Positions 19,495 through 29,200 of a stretch of 64,000 nt of DNA are shown here, in pieces. The stretch is from Lichenicoccus sp964242335 (lineage in GTDB: Bacteria > Pseudomonadota > Alphaproteobacteria > Acetobacterales > Acetobacteraceae): contig CAXTAY010000002.1 in the NCBI GenBank assembly GCA_964242335.1, forward strand, positions 1 through 64,000. Direction: 5' to 3'. Under the pieces are notes generated by a model. It was not told the origin of the DNA, ran no database searches, and saw nothing but the letters and a program-made list of their open reading frames with translations. The position numbers and the translations under genes are program-made. Numbering within the stretch: position 1 is the first letter of the stretch; the number at the start of each line of letters is the position of its first letter.

Positions 19495-21591
19495 CTACCT
19501 CGCCACCGGCAGGATGATCGTGCTGCTGTCCTGCACGTGGATCTCGGCACTCTGGTAGTCGGCCGGCTTGGCCAGGAAGATGTTGTCGACGTAGCGCTGC
19601 GGGTTGCGGTCGTAGAGCGGAAACCAGCTCGACTGGATCTGCACCATGATGCGGTGGCCGGGCAGGAACACGTGGTTGACGGTCGGCAGCGTCAGCCGCC
19701 ACGGCAGCATCCGGTCGGGGGTCAGCGGCTTCGGCTCGCTGAAGCTCTCGCGGTAGCGGCCGCGCAGGATGTCGGTGCTGACCATCAGCTCGTAGCCGCC
19801 GAGTGCCGGCTCATGGCCGTCGACGTCCGGGTACAGGTCGATCAGCTTGACCACCAGGTCGCCGTCGGTGCCGCTGGTCGAGAGATCGATATGGGCGACC
19901 GGCTGGCCGCTGATGCGCAGCGGCGCGGTCAGCGGCGGCGAGCTGTACTCCAGCACGTCGGGGCGGCCGGAGACCATGCGCTGGTCGCTGGCGAGCCAGC
20001 CCTGCCAGACCTGCCGGCCGGCATCGCCGGACAGGTGCACCGGCCGCGGCAGGAACGGCACCGGGTTGGCGGGATCGGAGACGTAGGCGCGGTAGCCGGG
20101 TGCCACGCCGGCGGGCGGCGAGAAGCCGAGCTGCCCCTGCGGGCCGAGATGCAGCGCCGTCGGCTGCACCGCTCCCGGCCAGACGGCGCGCCGTTCCCAG
20201 CGATCGATGCCGGTGACGAAGTCGATCACCGGCGCCGTCGCCGGTACGTTGTCGCCCTTGAGCGCGCGGTCGAGGAACGGCTTGAGGATGCGGTTGCGGA
20301 ACGCAGCGGCGGTGTCGGAGCCGAAGCGGATCGCGCCGATGGCACTTCCGTCGAGCCGTTCCTGATGGTGGAACCACGGCCCGATCACCAGGTGCAGCAT
20401 GCCGGTCTGGTCCTGCGGCTGCAGCGCCTTGTAGACGGCGATGTTGCCGTAGATGTCCTCCTGGTCCCACAGGCTGTGCACCAGCATGGTCGGCACGCTC
20501 AGGGGCGCGGTCTGGCCCTGGCGCGCCAGCAGCCGGTCGATCGCCTGGCCCTGCCAGAAGCCGTCATAGGCGGGATGCGCCAGCAGCTTGGTGAAGAAGC
20601 CCAGCTGGTCGAGGCCGCGCGTGCGGCCCAGCGCGCCGGCCGAGCCTGCCTGCATCAGCTCGGTGTACTCGTCGTAGGCGCTGGACCACCATTTCAGGTC
20701 GCTGCCGCGTGTCGCTTCCTGCTCGTAGATGTAGCCGAGACTACCGGTGCGGAACGCCCCCTGGTGGAACCAGTCGTCACCCATCCAGCCATCCACCATG
20801 GCGTTGATCGGCACCGCGGCCTTGAGTGCCGGATGCGGATGGAACAGCGCCATCAGCGCGGTGAAGCCGTCATAGGAGATGCCGAGGATGCCGACCCGGC
20901 CGTTGCTCTCCGGGGTGTGCTTGACCAGCCAGTCGATCGTGTCCCAGGCGTCGGTCGATTCGTCGACACCGGTCGGGTTGAGCGGCCCGGCGAGCGGACG
21001 GGTCATGACGTAGTCGCCCTCCGAGCCGTACTTGCCGCGTATGTCCTGGATCACCCGGATATAGCCGTCCCGGGCGACCAGCTCGTCGACGACGTCGCCA
21101 TCGCCCAGCACGCCCGAGAGCGTGTCGCTGGGATGCTCGGTGAACCGCGACACCGCGCCGTACGGGGTGCGGGTCAGCAGGATCGGCGCGTTGCGGGCGC
21201 CGCGCGGGATCAGGATCACGGTCCGCAGCTTCACGCCGTCGCGCATCGGGATCATCACGCTGCGGCGGACGAAGTCGAAGCTGGCCTCCTGCGGCACGAA
21301 CTCGGTCGGCATCTCGCTCGGCAGGGTCGCGGCGGCCGGCGCGGCAATCGGCGCGGCAGGCTGGGAAGCTGAGGGTTGCGCGGTACCAGGCTGGGGCACG
21401 CCAGGCTGGGGCACGCCAGGCTGGGGCAGGCCCGGCTGGGACAAGCCAGGCTGGGACAAGCCAGGCTGGGACAAGCCAGGCTGGGAGACGGCGGGGGAGG
21501 GGATCGTGGGACGACCGGCAGGGAGCGGGGCGGGGGCTGCGGCGCAGAGCAGGATCGAGGCTGCCGTGATGAGCGTCGCCGTCTTGTTCAT
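19495..21591 (-). CDS. Secreted CocE/NonD family alpha/beta hydrolase
   Basis: The 698-residue product has a Sec signal peptide (MNKTATLITAASILLCAAAPAPLPA), then a Pro/Gln/Gly stretch of seven SQPGL-type pentapeptides, then an X-Pro dipeptidyl-peptidase S15/CocE catalytic domain: MRDGVKLRTVILIPRG, DIRGKYGSEGD, the nucleophile elbow GISYDGF, the acid in HSLWDQED and the His in IGPWFHHQE. A C-terminal jelly-roll domain follows. Members hydrolyse esters, beta-lactam side chains, cocaine or glutaryl-acylases; the substrate here is unknown. The repeat probably forms a flexible linker after export. Flanks are divergent (Cox11-like) and unrelated. Confidence 0.88.
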   Translation of the reverse strand: MNKTATLITAASILLCAAAPAPLPAGRPTIPSPAVSQPGLSQPGLSQPGLSQPGLPQPGVPQPGVPQPGTAQPSASQPAAPIAAPAAATLPSEMPTEFVPQEASFDFVRRSVMIPMRDGVKLRTVILIPRGARNAPILLTRTPYGAVSRFTEHPSDTLSGVLGDGDVVDELVARDGYIRVIQDIRGKYGSEGDYVMTRPLAGPLNPTGVDESTDAWDTIDWLVKHTPESNGRVGILGISYDGFTALMALFHPHPALKAAVPINAMVDGWMGDDWFHQGAFRTGSLGYIYEQEATRGSDLKWWSSAYDEYTELMQAGSAGALGRTRGLDQLGFFTKLLAHPAYDGFWQGQAIDRLLARQGQTAPLSVPTMLVHSLWDQEDIYGNIAVYKALQPQDQTGMLHLVIGPWFHHQERLDGSAIGAIRFGSDTAAAFRNRILKPFLDRALKGDNVPATAPVIDFVTGIDRWERRAVWPGAVQPTALHLGPQGQLGFSPPAGVAPGYRAYVSDPANPVPFLPRPVHLSGDAGRQVWQGWLASDQRMVSGRPDVLEYSSPPLTAPLRISGQPVAHIDLSTSGTDGDLVVKLIDLYPDVDGHEPALGGYELMVSTDILRGRYRESFSEPKPLTPDRMLPWRLTLPTVNHVFLPGHRIMVQIQSSWFPLYDRNPQRYVDNIFLAKPADYQSAEIHVQDSSTIILPVAR
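21386..21490. repeat. 15-bp minisatellite, seven units
   Basis: Seven head-to-tail 15-bp units (ccaggctggggcacg / ccaggctgggacaag variants) run from 21386 to 21490 inside the 5' part of the minus-strand hydrolase gene. They encode the SQPGL/PQPGV pentapeptide linker. Units differ by a few bases and fall in two sub-types, as expected from unequal exchange. Copy number may vary between strains. Confidence 0.9.
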
Positions 21592-21659
21592 GCCGAACTC
21601 CCTGGTGCATCACGGCGAGGGCATTTCCTCCACGCCGGGTTCTGCTTTAGACCATCGCC

Positions 21660-22541
21660 ATGCAAGCTGGAAAATCCCGCGCCTGGCTGGTGCCGGCGGG
21701 GCTGCTGGTGATCGTCGCGGTGATGCTCACGGTGGTCTCGTTCTCGGTGCCGCTGTACCGCATGTTCTGTTCCGTGACTGGCTCGGGAGGCACGACGCAG
21801 CGCGCCGACGCCTCGACCGGGCTCTCGAGCCGCCTGGTCACGGTCGATTTCTCCACCGCGACCGCCTCCACGCTGCCCTGGCGCTTCCGGCCGCTGCAGT
21901 CGCGGGTGCGGGTGCGCCTCGGCGCCGAGAGCCTGGTGTTCTTCGAGGCGGAGAACCTGTCGGACCAGCCGATCGTCGGCCACGCCACCTTCAACGTGAC
22001 GCCGGACAAGGTCGGCATCTACTTCAAGAAGATACAGTGCTTCTGCTTCACCGAGGAGCGTCTGGCGCCGCACCAGAAGGTGGAGATGCCGGTCACCTTC
22101 TTCGTCGACCGCGCCATGGGCACTGACCCCTCGACCGACGACGTCGACAACATCACCCTGTCCTACACCTTCTTCCGCTCGGCGCGTCCTGCCGGCGCGC
22201 AGGACCTGTCGCGCTTCGCCAATGCTCCGGCCGATCCCGTCGCCGGCCGCATGCTGTTCGCCTCGCACTGCGCCGGCTGTCACGGCCTCGACCGTGCGAT
22301 CGAGGGACCGCAGCTTGCCGGGGTGTTCGGGCGCCGGGCCGGCTCGGTGCCGGGCTACCCCTACACGCCGGCACTCGCCGGCGCGCACCTGACCTGGGAT
22401 GCGGCCAGCCTCGATGCCTGGCTCGCCGGGCCGCGGCGCTTCATCGCCAACACCGCGATGCCGAACGCGATCGACGGCGCGGTCGGCCGGCGCGACATCA
22501 TCGCCTACCTGCGCACGCTGTCGCCGCCGCGAGGCAGCTAG
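21660..22541 (+). CDS. ctaG: Cox11/CtaG copper chaperone fused to cytochrome c domain
   Basis: The first 185 or so residues are CtaG/Cox11, the membrane-tethered chaperone that delivers copper to the CuB site of haem-copper oxidases: one N-terminal membrane helix (9-29), VPLYRMFCSVTG, and the copper-binding CFCF motif. After SYTFFRSARPAG the chain continues into a class I c-type cytochrome domain with haem motif CAGCH (Cys204, Cys207, His208) and a likely axial Met267 (NTAMPNA). Total length is 293, against about 190 for Cox11 alone. No cox1/2/3 genes lie near. The reading frame and codon use are continuous, so a true fusion is likely. The cytochrome may reduce the copper site, but this is inference. 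Confidence 0.9.
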   Translation: MQAGKSRAWLVPAGLLVIVAVMLTVVSFSVPLYRMFCSVTGSGGTTQRADASTGLSSRLVTVDFSTATASTLPWRFRPLQSRVRVRLGAESLVFFEAENLSDQPIVGHATFNVTPDKVGIYFKKIQCFCFTEERLAPHQKVEMPVTFFVDRAMGTDPSTDDVDNITLSYTFFRSARPAGAQDLSRFANAPADPVAGRMLFASHCAGCHGLDRAIEGPQLAGVFGRRAGSVPGYPYTPALAGAHLTWDAASLDAWLAGPRRFIANTAMPNAIDGAVGRRDIIAYLRTLSPPRGS

Positions 22542-22582
22542 GGCATCCGGCCGCCTGATCGCTCCGGCGCACGCACCGGCTC

Positions 22583-22981
22583 TCAGCGTGGCGCGCGTCG
22601 CAGGATGCTGGTTACCATCAGGCCGAACAGGGTCGCGCCACCGGTGAACACCACGATCACGATCCGCAGCCGCAGCGCGATGTCGTTTCCCTGATCCTGG
22701 AAGTGCCGACGCAGCACGTGACGCGCGGCATCGATCCTGTGCGGCATGTCGCCGCCGGACGTGAATGCGCCGGCTCCATCGTCGCCGAGCGCGTCGCGCA
22801 GCTCGTCCAGCCGTGCCTGCGCGTCGGGCGCGCCGGTGGCGGCATCCAGCTTGGCTTCGGCATAGGCCTCGCGCTGATACGGCAGCTGCACCGCGTAGGT
22901 CGCGAACAGGCCGCACAGGCCGAGGATGATGAAGGCCATCGCCAGGAAGCCGGTCCAGGCGCCGCTGCCATGCTTTACCAT
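22583..22981 (-). CDS. Small two-helix membrane protein, unknown
   Basis: The 132-residue product is not recognised. It has one membrane helix near the N-terminus (about residues 9-32, WTGFLAMAFIILGLCGLFATY) and one near the C-terminus (LRLRIVIVVFTGGATLFGLMV), with an Ala/Asp-rich loop of about 75 residues, probably periplasmic, between them. ATG at 22981 is chosen; a GTG at 23008 would add nine residues. It converges with the Cox11-cytochrome gene (41-base gap) and lies downstream of a methyltransferase gene. Hydrophobic periodicity and third-position GC support it as coding. Confidence 0.6.
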   Translation of the reverse strand: MVKHGSGAWTGFLAMAFIILGLCGLFATYAVQLPYQREAYAEAKLDAATGAPDAQARLDELRDALGDDGAGAFTSGGDMPHRIDAARHVLRRHFQDQGNDIALRLRIVIVVFTGGATLFGLMVTSILRRAPR

Positions 22982-23033
22982 TCGGTCCGGTGCTGCTCGA
23001 ACTCGCACTCGAACGCCCCGCGGGGTCCGGTCG

Positions 23034-23777
23034 TCACCAGAAATGTCGCTCGAAGCAGGGCATCGAGTAGCCGTAGAAGTTCACGTCCTTGATCGGCTCT
23101 TCGGGATCGAGGCTGCGGAAATGGTTGATCAGTCTGTGCTTGTAGGTCTGCGCATAGGCCAGCGTCGTGAAGAAGAACTTGCCCCACTGGCAGCAGATCG
23201 GGACCAGTTTGGTTCTGCGTTCGATGAACAGGTGGGCCACGGCCTGATGCACTTCCGGCCAGCCGGGACTGTAGTAGTCGTCGAGGATCACGATGCCGCC
23301 GTTGCAGATCGCAGCCTCGGCGAACAGCAGATCGCTCATCGTATGCAGCAGCTCGTGCGAGCCATCGACACTGAACAGCCTGAACTTGCCAAGATCGTTG
23401 GCGATTCGAAAGGCATCCATCGGTGACAAATCGATCGAGTCGCCGCGCATGATATGCGTGCTGATCGCGTCGTTTCCGTGCTTGGCGAGGTTCGCGCGGA
23501 ACACCTCGATCGAGGTGTTACCGGACCCGTCGATGTTGAACTGGACGTCCTCGAAGATGTCGAGTGCGAGAGATACCTCGCCCGGTCGCAGCAGGTTGTG
23601 GACGCCGATGAACAGCTTGCCGCTCTGCACGCCGATCTCGGCAAAGTTTCCCCCCACCGCGGCATCGGCCTGGAAGCGGTCGAACAGCTCGACATAGTCG
23701 AGCACGCGCGGGTCGCACCAACCGAAGACCTCGGCGAAGCCGGTGGCTTTGTAGGCGTCGAAGAATTCCGTCGTCAT
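23034..23777 (-). CDS. Class I SAM methyltransferase-like protein
   Basis: The 247-residue product resembles class I methyltransferases found in glycan clusters (Methyltransf_24 type). It has a motif I-like GGNFAEIGVQSGKLFIG, an acidic strand end LALDIFEDVQ, and later FRLFSVDGSHELLHTMSDL and GGIVILDDYYSPGW, which fit the SAM-binding sheet of the cephalosporin hydroxylase/TylF-like group. Substrate is unknown; position next to glycosyltransferases suggests a glycan or nucleotide sugar. MTTEFFDAYKATG at 23777 is the likely start; an upstream GTG (23846) would add 23 unconvincing residues. Confidence 0.7.
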   Translation of the reverse strand: MTTEFFDAYKATGFAEVFGWCDPRVLDYVELFDRFQADAAVGGNFAEIGVQSGKLFIGVHNLLRPGEVSLALDIFEDVQFNIDGSGNTSIEVFRANLAKHGNDAISTHIMRGDSIDLSPMDAFRIANDLGKFRLFSVDGSHELLHTMSDLLFAEAAICNGGIVILDDYYSPGWPEVHQAVAHLFIERRTKLVPICCQWGKFFFTTLAYAQTYKHRLINHFRSLDPEEPIKDVNFYGYSMPCFERHFW

Positions 23778-24017
23778 CTTGATCCCGCAGAGCCCGAGGC
23801 TGCCTCCCGAGGATGGCTGAGCAGCGTCATGTGGCACTCTCTCCACCCTATCGCGCTCACGCAGGCTTGCCGAGCGGAAACGCCCGGGCAGTTCGTCTGC
23901 GCCTCGTCAGCTCGTCGTGCCGAGGCGGGGCAACTCCGGCTGCAAGCCGGCCGCGCTGGTCAACACGGCTCGTGTCTCCTCAAGAGGTTGACCGTTGCCG
24001 TAGTTTTGCGCTTTGCC

Positions 24018-24032
24018 TGCCCTGAGAGGGCA
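24018..24032 (+). promoter_or_regulatory. Hairpin in leader of glycosyltransferase gene
   Basis: TGCCCT-GAG-AGGGCA is a perfect 6-bp stem with a 3-base loop, 22 bases before the start at 24055. The 277-base gap upstream (23778-24054) shows no gene. A TTGACC at 23988-23993 is a possible -35 box without a convincing -10. The hairpin may affect translation of the glycosyltransferase or be incidental. Confidence 0.3.
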
Positions 24033-24054
24033 ATCCGGGCAGAGGCGGGTCGTT

Positions 24055-26250
24055 ATGAACTCCGAGATGGCCATTGAAGTGCGTTCGCTGGTCGAGCCGG
24101 TGTTCAGGCTGTTCCGCGTCGCCCTGGACCGTGCGCCGGAGCCGGCGGCGCAGCGCACCTTCGCCGAGCGGCAGCGCAACGGCGCCAGCTTCCGCGACCT
24201 GGCCGGGCTCATCGCCGACTCCGCCGAGTTCATCGCCCGGCACGGACCGGACGCACCGCCTGATCGAGCCTACATCACCCGTCTGCATCACTCCGGCTTC
24301 GGGCGGGAGCCGCAGCCCGACCTGGTCGCGACGCTGCTCGACGATGCGAGCTCCGGCCATGACCGGTTGGACGTGCTGGTACGCGTGGCCGACCTGTTGC
24401 GGCAGGACCATGCCAGTCTGGCGCGAACCCTGTTCCCCGACGGCATGCGACCGGAAGATGACCTCGCCTATCAATTCTGGGTCGAGCAGTACGGGACACC
24501 GAGCGACCAGGACATGATCGCGATCGACCGCCATATCGGCCGCATGACGCACCGGCCGCTGTTCTCGCTGTTGCTGACCTCGCCCGCGGTGCGGCCCGAC
24601 CTGGTGCTGGAGACGATCGCCTCCCTCGAACGGCAATCCTATCCGGGTTGGCAGCTGTGCATCGGCTGCCCGGCGGATATGGCGGCGGCTGCGGCCGCAT
24701 CCCTGCATCAGGCCGTGCGTCGCGTGCCGGGCATCGTTCTGGTCCGGGCGGGTCCTGGTGCGGAAGCGCCGGAGCTGCTCCAGGCCGCGCTGTCGGCAGC
24801 GCGGGGGCAGTTCATCGGCATGCTCGATGGTGGCGACCAGCTGGCGGCGACCGCCCTCTACGAGTTCGCCGCCGCGTTGGAGCAGCAGCCGGAGCTGGCG
24901 GTGATCTATACCGACGAGGACAGCCTCGACGGCGCCGGCCGTCGCTTCCGGGCGCTGTTCAAGCCTGGATGGGGACCTGACATGCTGCTGGCGGGCGACT
25001 GTGTCGGCCAGCTGGTGCTGGTGCGCCGCACCAGGCTGGATGCCGTCGGGGGTCTTCGCCTGGATGCTGGCCTGTTCACACGCTACGATCTGCTGCTGCG
25101 TGCGGTCGACGGCCTGCCGCCGAGCTGGGTCACGCACATCCCGGCCGTGCTGTTCCATCGCGGCCGCGCGCCCGGCCGTGCCCTGCCGTTCCCGCAGGTC
25201 GCGGCGACCAGCCTGCACCCCGAACTTCGGCGTGTCCTAGACCGGCATCTAGCCCAGGTCGCTGCGCGAGGTGCCGAGCCATCGGCACCGGCCGGCGAGC
25301 GCTCGATCAGGATCGAGGATTTTCTGCTGGCCGGCGGCGTCTGGCCGCGCGCGCGCTTCTCCTCGTCCGGATCACCGGCACTCGTCTCGATCCTCATCTC
25401 CACCCACGAGCAGCCGGTACTGCTGGAGCGGTGCGTCACCGGACTGCTGGAGCGCACCGACTACCCGTCCCTGGAGATCATCGTCGCCGATCATGACAAC
25501 CGCTCGTCGCCGGCTCGGCGGGCACTGCGACGTCTGGAGCGCCACGCGGCGATACGCATCGTTCCTGTCGAGGGTCCCTTCAACTGGTCGGCCATCAACA
25601 ACCGTCTCGCTCTGGAGGCGCGTGGCGAAATCCTGGTCCTGATGAATGACGACGTCGACGTGATCGCCGAAGACTGGCTCGACGAGATGGTGGCGCAGCT
25701 CGATCGCCCATCGGTCGGGATCAGCGGCGCCTGCCTTCTCTATCCCGACGACAGCCTGCAGCATGGCGGTATCGTGCTGTCGCATGCCGCAGCCAAGCAT
25801 GTCCTGCGTTCGGCGCGCCAGGAAGCAGGCTACTTGGGGCAGCTCACGATGGTCCGCGATCTCTCAGCAGTTACCGGAGCTTGCCTGGCCATCCGCCGTG
25901 CTGTGTTCGAGACCGTAGGGGGGCTGAGCGAGGCGTTACCGCTCTCGTGTAACGACATCGATCTCTGCATACGGGTCAGGAGAGCGGGTTTCCGCGTCGT
26001 CTGGACTCCGTTCGCGCTGCTGCATCACGTCGACGGCGCTTCGCGCGGTCAGGATCGAACGATACGGCAGCAGGCGAGTTTTCGCCGATCGCTGGCTACC
26101 CTGCAGTCGAAGTGGGACGACGCGATGCGGCACGACCCCTATCTAAACGCCAACCTCAGGGCGACCGATCATCACCTGCTGCTTGCCGAGCCGCCACGTC
26201 GTGTTCCACCTTGGCATCATTCCGAGCATCAGAAGAGCACCGATCAGTGA
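24055..26250 (+). CDS. Glycosyltransferase family 2 protein, two GT-A domains
   Basis: The 731-residue product opens with a DUF4214-like helical segment (VFRLFRVALDRAPEPAA, about residues 1-70). A first GT2-like domain follows (about 165-330, with SLLLTSPAVRPDLVLETIASL and ARGQFIGMLDGGDQLA), then YTDEDSLDGAG, and a second more complete GT2 domain (about 440-700) with LVSILISTHEQPVLLERC, metal-binding MNDDVDVI, the LLYPDDSLQHGGIVLS segment and a DIDLCIRVRRAGFRVVWTP acceptor motif. This plan is common in O-antigen/rhamnan-type transferases. ATG 24055 follows agaggcggg. Its stop overlaps the next start by one base (TGATG), so the two large transferases are coupled. Confidence 0.85.
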   Translation: MNSEMAIEVRSLVEPVFRLFRVALDRAPEPAAQRTFAERQRNGASFRDLAGLIADSAEFIARHGPDAPPDRAYITRLHHSGFGREPQPDLVATLLDDASSGHDRLDVLVRVADLLRQDHASLARTLFPDGMRPEDDLAYQFWVEQYGTPSDQDMIAIDRHIGRMTHRPLFSLLLTSPAVRPDLVLETIASLERQSYPGWQLCIGCPADMAAAAAASLHQAVRRVPGIVLVRAGPGAEAPELLQAALSAARGQFIGMLDGGDQLAATALYEFAAALEQQPELAVIYTDEDSLDGAGRRFRALFKPGWGPDMLLAGDCVGQLVLVRRTRLDAVGGLRLDAGLFTRYDLLLRAVDGLPPSWVTHIPAVLFHRGRAPGRALPFPQVAATSLHPELRRVLDRHLAQVAARGAEPSAPAGERSIRIEDFLLAGGVWPRARFSSSGSPALVSILISTHEQPVLLERCVTGLLERTDYPSLEIIVADHDNRSSPARRALRRLERHAAIRIVPVEGPFNWSAINNRLALEARGEILVLMNDDVDVIAEDWLDEMVAQLDRPSVGISGACLLYPDDSLQHGGIVLSHAAAKHVLRSARQEAGYLGQLTMVRDLSAVTGACLAIRRAVFETVGGLSEALPLSCNDIDLCIRVRRAGFRVVWTPFALLHHVDGASRGQDRTIRQQASFRRSLATLQSKWDDAMRHDPYLNANLRATDHHLLLAEPPRRVPPWHHSEHQKSTDQ

Positions 26251-29200
26251 TGCTAGAGAACGTGAAGTACTGGCTGCAGGACGAGCCGACACAGAATTTT
26301 GGAGATTATCTCTCGGAATATCTGCTGCATCGCCTGTTCATGCACGTCATGCCGACCGAGCAGACCGTGCGGATCATCGGCAGCTGCATCGACGACATGT
26401 TCCTGCCTCCCGGCGAGCGGGTGCTGTTCTGGGGCTGCGGCTTGCGCGAGCCAGGCGGATTGAGCGAGACATCCCGTCCTGCCGCGGAGCTGCTCAGCGT
26501 GCGCGGGCCGCTGTCGCGCTCCGATCTCCGGCTCGGCATGGCGACGCCGATCGGCGATCCCGGCTTGCTGCTTCCGTTCCTGCACGCGCCGGACCGGACA
26601 CGTCGCGGAACCGGAAGATCGCTGCTGATCCCGCACTACCACGACAAGCGGAGCGACAGCGCGCTGCTCGAACTGTCCGGCTGCGACGTTGTTCTGCGCC
26701 CCAACATCAGCGACACGCTCACGGCGATCGATGACTTCCTGAACAGGCTGGCCGAAGCGGAGTTCGTGCTCGGTGGCTCGATGCACGCGGTCATCGCTGC
26801 GGCCGCCTACGGCGTGCCGTTCGGCTTCTGGGACAGCGGCGAGATCGACCTGCCGTTCAAATGGAAGGACTTCGCCGCCTCCATCGGCATCCCATGCCGC
26901 TTCCACCGCACTCTTGCTCCGGCGCGCGACAGCTATGAGCAGGAGGTGGCTACGACCCTGACGATCCCGCCGCTCTGGCCGATGCTGGCGGTGGCGCCCT
27001 TTCCGGTGAGGCCGGACATCTTCGTTCGCGCGCTGAGTGCGGATGTCGCACGTCACGGGACCAACGTGCTTGCCCTGGTCGCCGCGACGCCAACGGTCAG
27101 GTGGCGTAGCGGCGCGGACACGCTCATCGAGCAGTTGCGGACGGAACTTGCCGCCGAGCGTGAACTCAGCACGGAATTGCGCGAGCAGGTCGACGACGCG
27201 AAGCTGCAGCATTCGCTCGATCGTGCGGCGCTCGACCAGGCTGAGGCAGCCCGGGCGCGCGAGCGGGAAGACTATCTGCTGGTGCGATCGGAGGCGGAAC
27301 GGGAAGCAGAGCGCGCACGCGCCAGCGAGCTGGAATGGGAGGAGCAGACCCGTCTCGAACAGGAGATCACGGAGGAGGTCCTACAGAAAACGCGGGACGA
27401 ACTGTCGCGTGTCAGCGAGCAGAACGATGCGTTGCGTGCCCAGCTTGAATGCCGGACCGCCGAGATCACCGCATTGCAGCAGGAACAGCTTCGGCCGCCG
27501 CCTGCCGGGGTGGAGGTGGAGGTCATTCGTGCGAAGCGGGCGCTCGTGGAACTCGAAGCCCGCTACGATGCCCTGACCGGTTCCACCAGCTGGCGTGCGC
27601 TGGAACCGCTGCGCCGCGCCGGCCGTCGCGCGCCGGGATTGCGTCGGGGGCTGCGGCGCTCGCTCAGGCTGTTGCTGTGGACGGCTCGTGGCCAGGTCCT
27701 GGACAGGCTCAAGGAGCGCGACCGCATGACGGCGGACGTCGATTTCCTGCGGCGGCATCCACTCTTCGATGCTGCGTGGTATGCCGCGCGTCATGCCGCT
27801 CTGCTTCGACCGGGTCTCGACCCCGCGACCCACTATGTCTGGAGCGACCCCGAAGCCGGGCATGATCCGCATCCGCTGTTCGATGGTCGGTGGTATCTGG
27901 AGCAGCTCCGCGCCAGCACCATCGACCGGACCGGGGCCGAGGTGCCGCTGCTGCACTACATCAGGATAGGCGACGCCGCGGGCCTGGACCCGCATCCGCT
28001 GTTCGACACCGCCTACTACCTCTCGCAGCCGGGGAGCCGGCCGCAGGCAGGGGTGACGGCACTGGAGCATTATCTCGATCAGGCTACCGACGTCCGAGCG
28101 CCGAACCGGCTGTTCGACGCCCGCGGCTATCGTTTCGAGCACATGGGTGACGTATCGATCAGCCCGCTCGCGCATTACGTTGAAACCGGAGAAGCACTCG
28201 ACCTCGATCCGCACCCGGCATTCGACAGCCTCTGGTACCGGACGCAGCATCCGGATTGCGGGCGGATCGGTCCGCTGGCGCATTGTGTGCGTGCCGGGAC
28301 GGTCACGTCGACCCGCCAGTGGCCTGAGGCGGTCGGGCGTCTGGAGGTACTGCCGCTCGCCTTTCCGGCGACCGACACGCCACTGGTATCGATCGTCATC
28401 CCGGCATACGGCGCCTACGCGCAGACCTTCCGCTGCCTGCTGGCGCTGATGCAGAACACCACGGGCGGGCTCCCCTACGAGGTGATCCTGGCCGACGACC
28501 GTCCAGCCGATCCCGTCGCGCCGCTGTACTCGGACGTGCCGAACCTGCGAAGCCACGTTAACCCGCAAAATCTCGGCTTCCTGCGCAACTGCAACCGGGC
28601 GGCGTCGCGTGCGCGCGGCGAGTACATCGTCTTCCTGAACAACGACGCCCTGGTCGGTCGCGACTGGCTGCGTCCACTGGTCGCGCTGATGGCCGATCCC
28701 ACGGTAGGCCTCGTCGGCTGCAAGCTGCTGAACACCGACGGCACGGTGCAGGAAGCAGGTGGCGCCATCCTCTCGGACGGCTGGGGCTGGCCCTATGGCG
28801 CCGGCGATCAGCCGACTCGCGGCGCCTATAATTTCGTGCGCGAGGTGGATGTCGTCACTGGCGCTTGCTTCCTGGTCGGTGCTTCCGCCTTCTCCGGACT
28901 CGGCGGGTTCGACGACCGCTACGCCCCGGCGTTCTACGAGGAGTTCGACCTCGCCATCGCCCTGCGCGAGTGTGGCCTGCGCACGCTGTACCAGCCGGCG
29001 AGCCAGGTGGTCCACCTCGGTAGCGCGTCGTACGGCGTGGACGTGCGGGACCGCCAGTCGCTGAAGAACCACGCGCGGTTCGTCGAAAAATGGCGCGCCC
29101 TGCTGCCCGGCCAGCCGAGCCAGGTGACACCTGCCTTCGTCGTGCGCGAGCATCGTGCGCCGCGCGGCGTGATCCTGGTGATCGACGACAAGGTGCCGGA

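Noticed and set aside
19414..21372. 652-codon open frame on the + strand opposite the CocE-type hydrolase
   Set aside because: Its translation is low-complexity His/Arg/Val-rich sequence with no motifs. The minus strand has a complete hydrolase with catalytic residues. It is a shadow frame of GC-rich DNA.
23778..24054. Possible small gene in the 277-base gap
   Set aside because: No frame has a good start, SD and coding character; only a weak -35-like box and a small hairpin are present.
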